From the NCBI GenBank assembly GCA_013350335.1, contig CM023540.1, positions 27,073,175-27,137,174 on the forward strand: DNA of 64,000 nt, given 5' to 3'. Below are positions 63,277 to 64,000 of the stretch, one piece after another (positions within the stretch are counted from its first letter, which is position 1; every line of letters begins with the position of its first letter). The translations under genes and the position numbers were made by a program. Under the pieces are notes generated by a model. It was not told the DNA's origin, did not search any database, and worked only from the letters and a program-made list of their open reading frames with translations. The stretch is from Chimonanthus salicifolius (taxonomy: Eukaryota; Streptophyta; Magnoliopsida; Laurales; Calycanthaceae).

Positions 63277-64000
63277 TTACAAAACTTTTGCATGGTTGCC
63301 TTGGCCCCATCGACGTCTCCGAGCCCTCCTCTTTCTTCCATCCTTCTTTGCCTTTTGCTTCTCTTTCTCATCCCTCACTCCTCGCCGTTTATAGCTTTTG
63401 AAGGTCACACCTCTATCAGCAGCCATCTGCCTGACCTTTTCCGTAATCTCGGCAGCAATCTGCCTGTTATACAGTTTCTTCAAACCTCGCATGAGCTTGG
63501 CAAAAGTATCAGGCTGTGGCATGAGACCACTGTCAAGCATATCCAAACAGTATGAGCATGCTTCCTTAACATGCCCATTTGAGAACAATGCATGAATCCA
63601 AATTGTCCATGCAAATACATTCAGCTGACATCCCTTGTTCACAATGGTAGCCCAAACTTCCTTTGCCATTTCAAGTTTATTGTCTCTCAACAGTGCATTC
63701 ATCATCTCTTTCAGTGTTCCATATTGTGGTGCAGAAAATAGACCGCGTTCAACCATCTCTTTGAAATATTTGCAAGCATCAACTAAAGACCCTTGTGAAA
63801 GAAAACCATGTATCATGACTGTGAAAGTGTCAAGTCCTGGACTCAATCCACTTGCTTCCATCTCATTCCAAGCAGTTACAGCTTCTTTCAGTTCCCCTAA
63901 CCTGCTGGTCAACCGAATTACTGTATTGTAGATGTTCAGATCAGGAACACATCCAGCATCAGACATTCGACTCACAAGCTCCAAACACTCCTCCAATTGA
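63277..64000 (-). CDS. P-class PPR protein, 3' part, intact copy
   Basis: C-terminal 240 residues of a PPR protein paralogous to 54144-52143; the start is beyond the window. Motifs include DLNIYNTVIRLTSRLGELKE, GLDTFTVMIHGFLSQGSLVD and PDTFAKLMRGLKKLYNRQIA, followed by a basic tail KRRARRRRWGQGNHAKVL and stop. About ten residues differ from copy A in the shared part (for example C/R, R/C, C/S, R/W, T/M, G/V, with copy B first), and there is no premature stop or frameshift. This looks like the functional copy; only the missing 5' half could contradict that. Confidence 0.9.
   Translation of the reverse strand, partial: QLEECLELVSRMSDAGCVPDLNIYNTVIRLTSRLGELKEAVTAWNEMEASGLSPGLDTFTVMIHGFLSQGSLVDACKYFKEMVERGLFSAPQYGTLKEMMNALLRDNKLEMAKEVWATIVNKGCQLNVFAWTIWIHALFSNGHVKEACSYCLDMLDSGLMPQPDTFAKLMRGLKKLYNRQIAAEITEKVRQMAADRGVTFKSYKRRGVRDEKEKQKAKKDGRKRRARRRRWGQGNHAKVL

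Larger units (their letters stand above)
61078..64000. repeat. Segmental duplication, copy B (continues beyond the window)
   Basis: Direct-orientation match to 50363-52812. Differences: a solo LTR inside the LINE-like block, an unmatched block about 62020-62595, and point changes. The left edges of both copies start at the word CTCTGTCATGTTCT, with unrelated sequence outside. Confidence 0.9.

Overview
This window is nuclear DNA from a flowering plant. The evidence is AT-rich intergenic sequence, GT-AG introns of very uneven length, plant-only gene families (P-class PPR, DUF506, DUF1645-like, receptor-like kinase), and plant-type mobile elements (copia-type LTR elements primed on initiator tRNA-Met, TRIMs, hAT and Stowaway MITEs, tRNA-derived SINEs). 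Species cannot be fixed from sequence alone. A 7.5-kb intron and heavy nested insertion suggest a medium-to-large genome, probably a woody dicot or magnoliid.

Genes, left to right. (1) 1-2163 (+): 3' half of the Elongator subunit ELP5, six exons, entering from outside the window. (2) 17210-6383 (-): a complete nine-exon peptidase M50B-like membrane protein of 233 residues. Its 30-codon first exon is separated from the rest by a 7552-bp intron filled with transposons. ELP5 and this gene converge. (3) 31996-32856 (+): an intronless DUF1645-like protein. (4) 43922-49920 (+): a five-exon receptor-like cytoplasmic kinase of the DUF26/DLSV clade, 398 residues, without an ectodomain. (5) 54144-52143 (-): an intronless P-class PPR gene with a one-base frameshift and an early stop, so it looks like a decaying copy. 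(6) 55960-56709 (+): an intronless, G+C-rich DUF506 (PDDEXK-like) gene. (7) 64000-63277 (-): the 3' part of a second PPR copy, intact as far as visible.

The two PPR copies belong to a direct segmental duplication (about 50363 onward and 61078 to beyond the window end). Its left edge coincides with a LINE-like remnant, and the DUF506 gene and an LTR element lie between the copies.

Mobile DNA dominates the remainder. Several elements have exact borders and target-site duplications: a 2.1-kb non-autonomous LTR element (14831-16922, CAGAT), a 3.0-kb non-autonomous LTR element (57822-60813, GGTTC), a 345-bp TRIM (19274-19618), a solo LTR (61126-61439), a hAT-type element made of TATCGGCCGATA palindromes (36899-37163, GTACAGAC), another hAT-type element (27464-27835, GTCTCAAG), a 1-kb Mutator-like foldback (12491-13489), Stowaway-like MITEs, and several tRNA-derived SINE families. 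About 17.7-31.5 kb and 33-43.7 kb hold no gene I can support.

The genes are ordinary unrelated housekeeping or signalling loci and do not form one pathway. The most unusual observations are the palindromic hAT family, an AGATCT-rich interior found in two non-autonomous LTR elements with different LTRs, paired stem-loops next to a primer binding site, and the diverging PPR pair.
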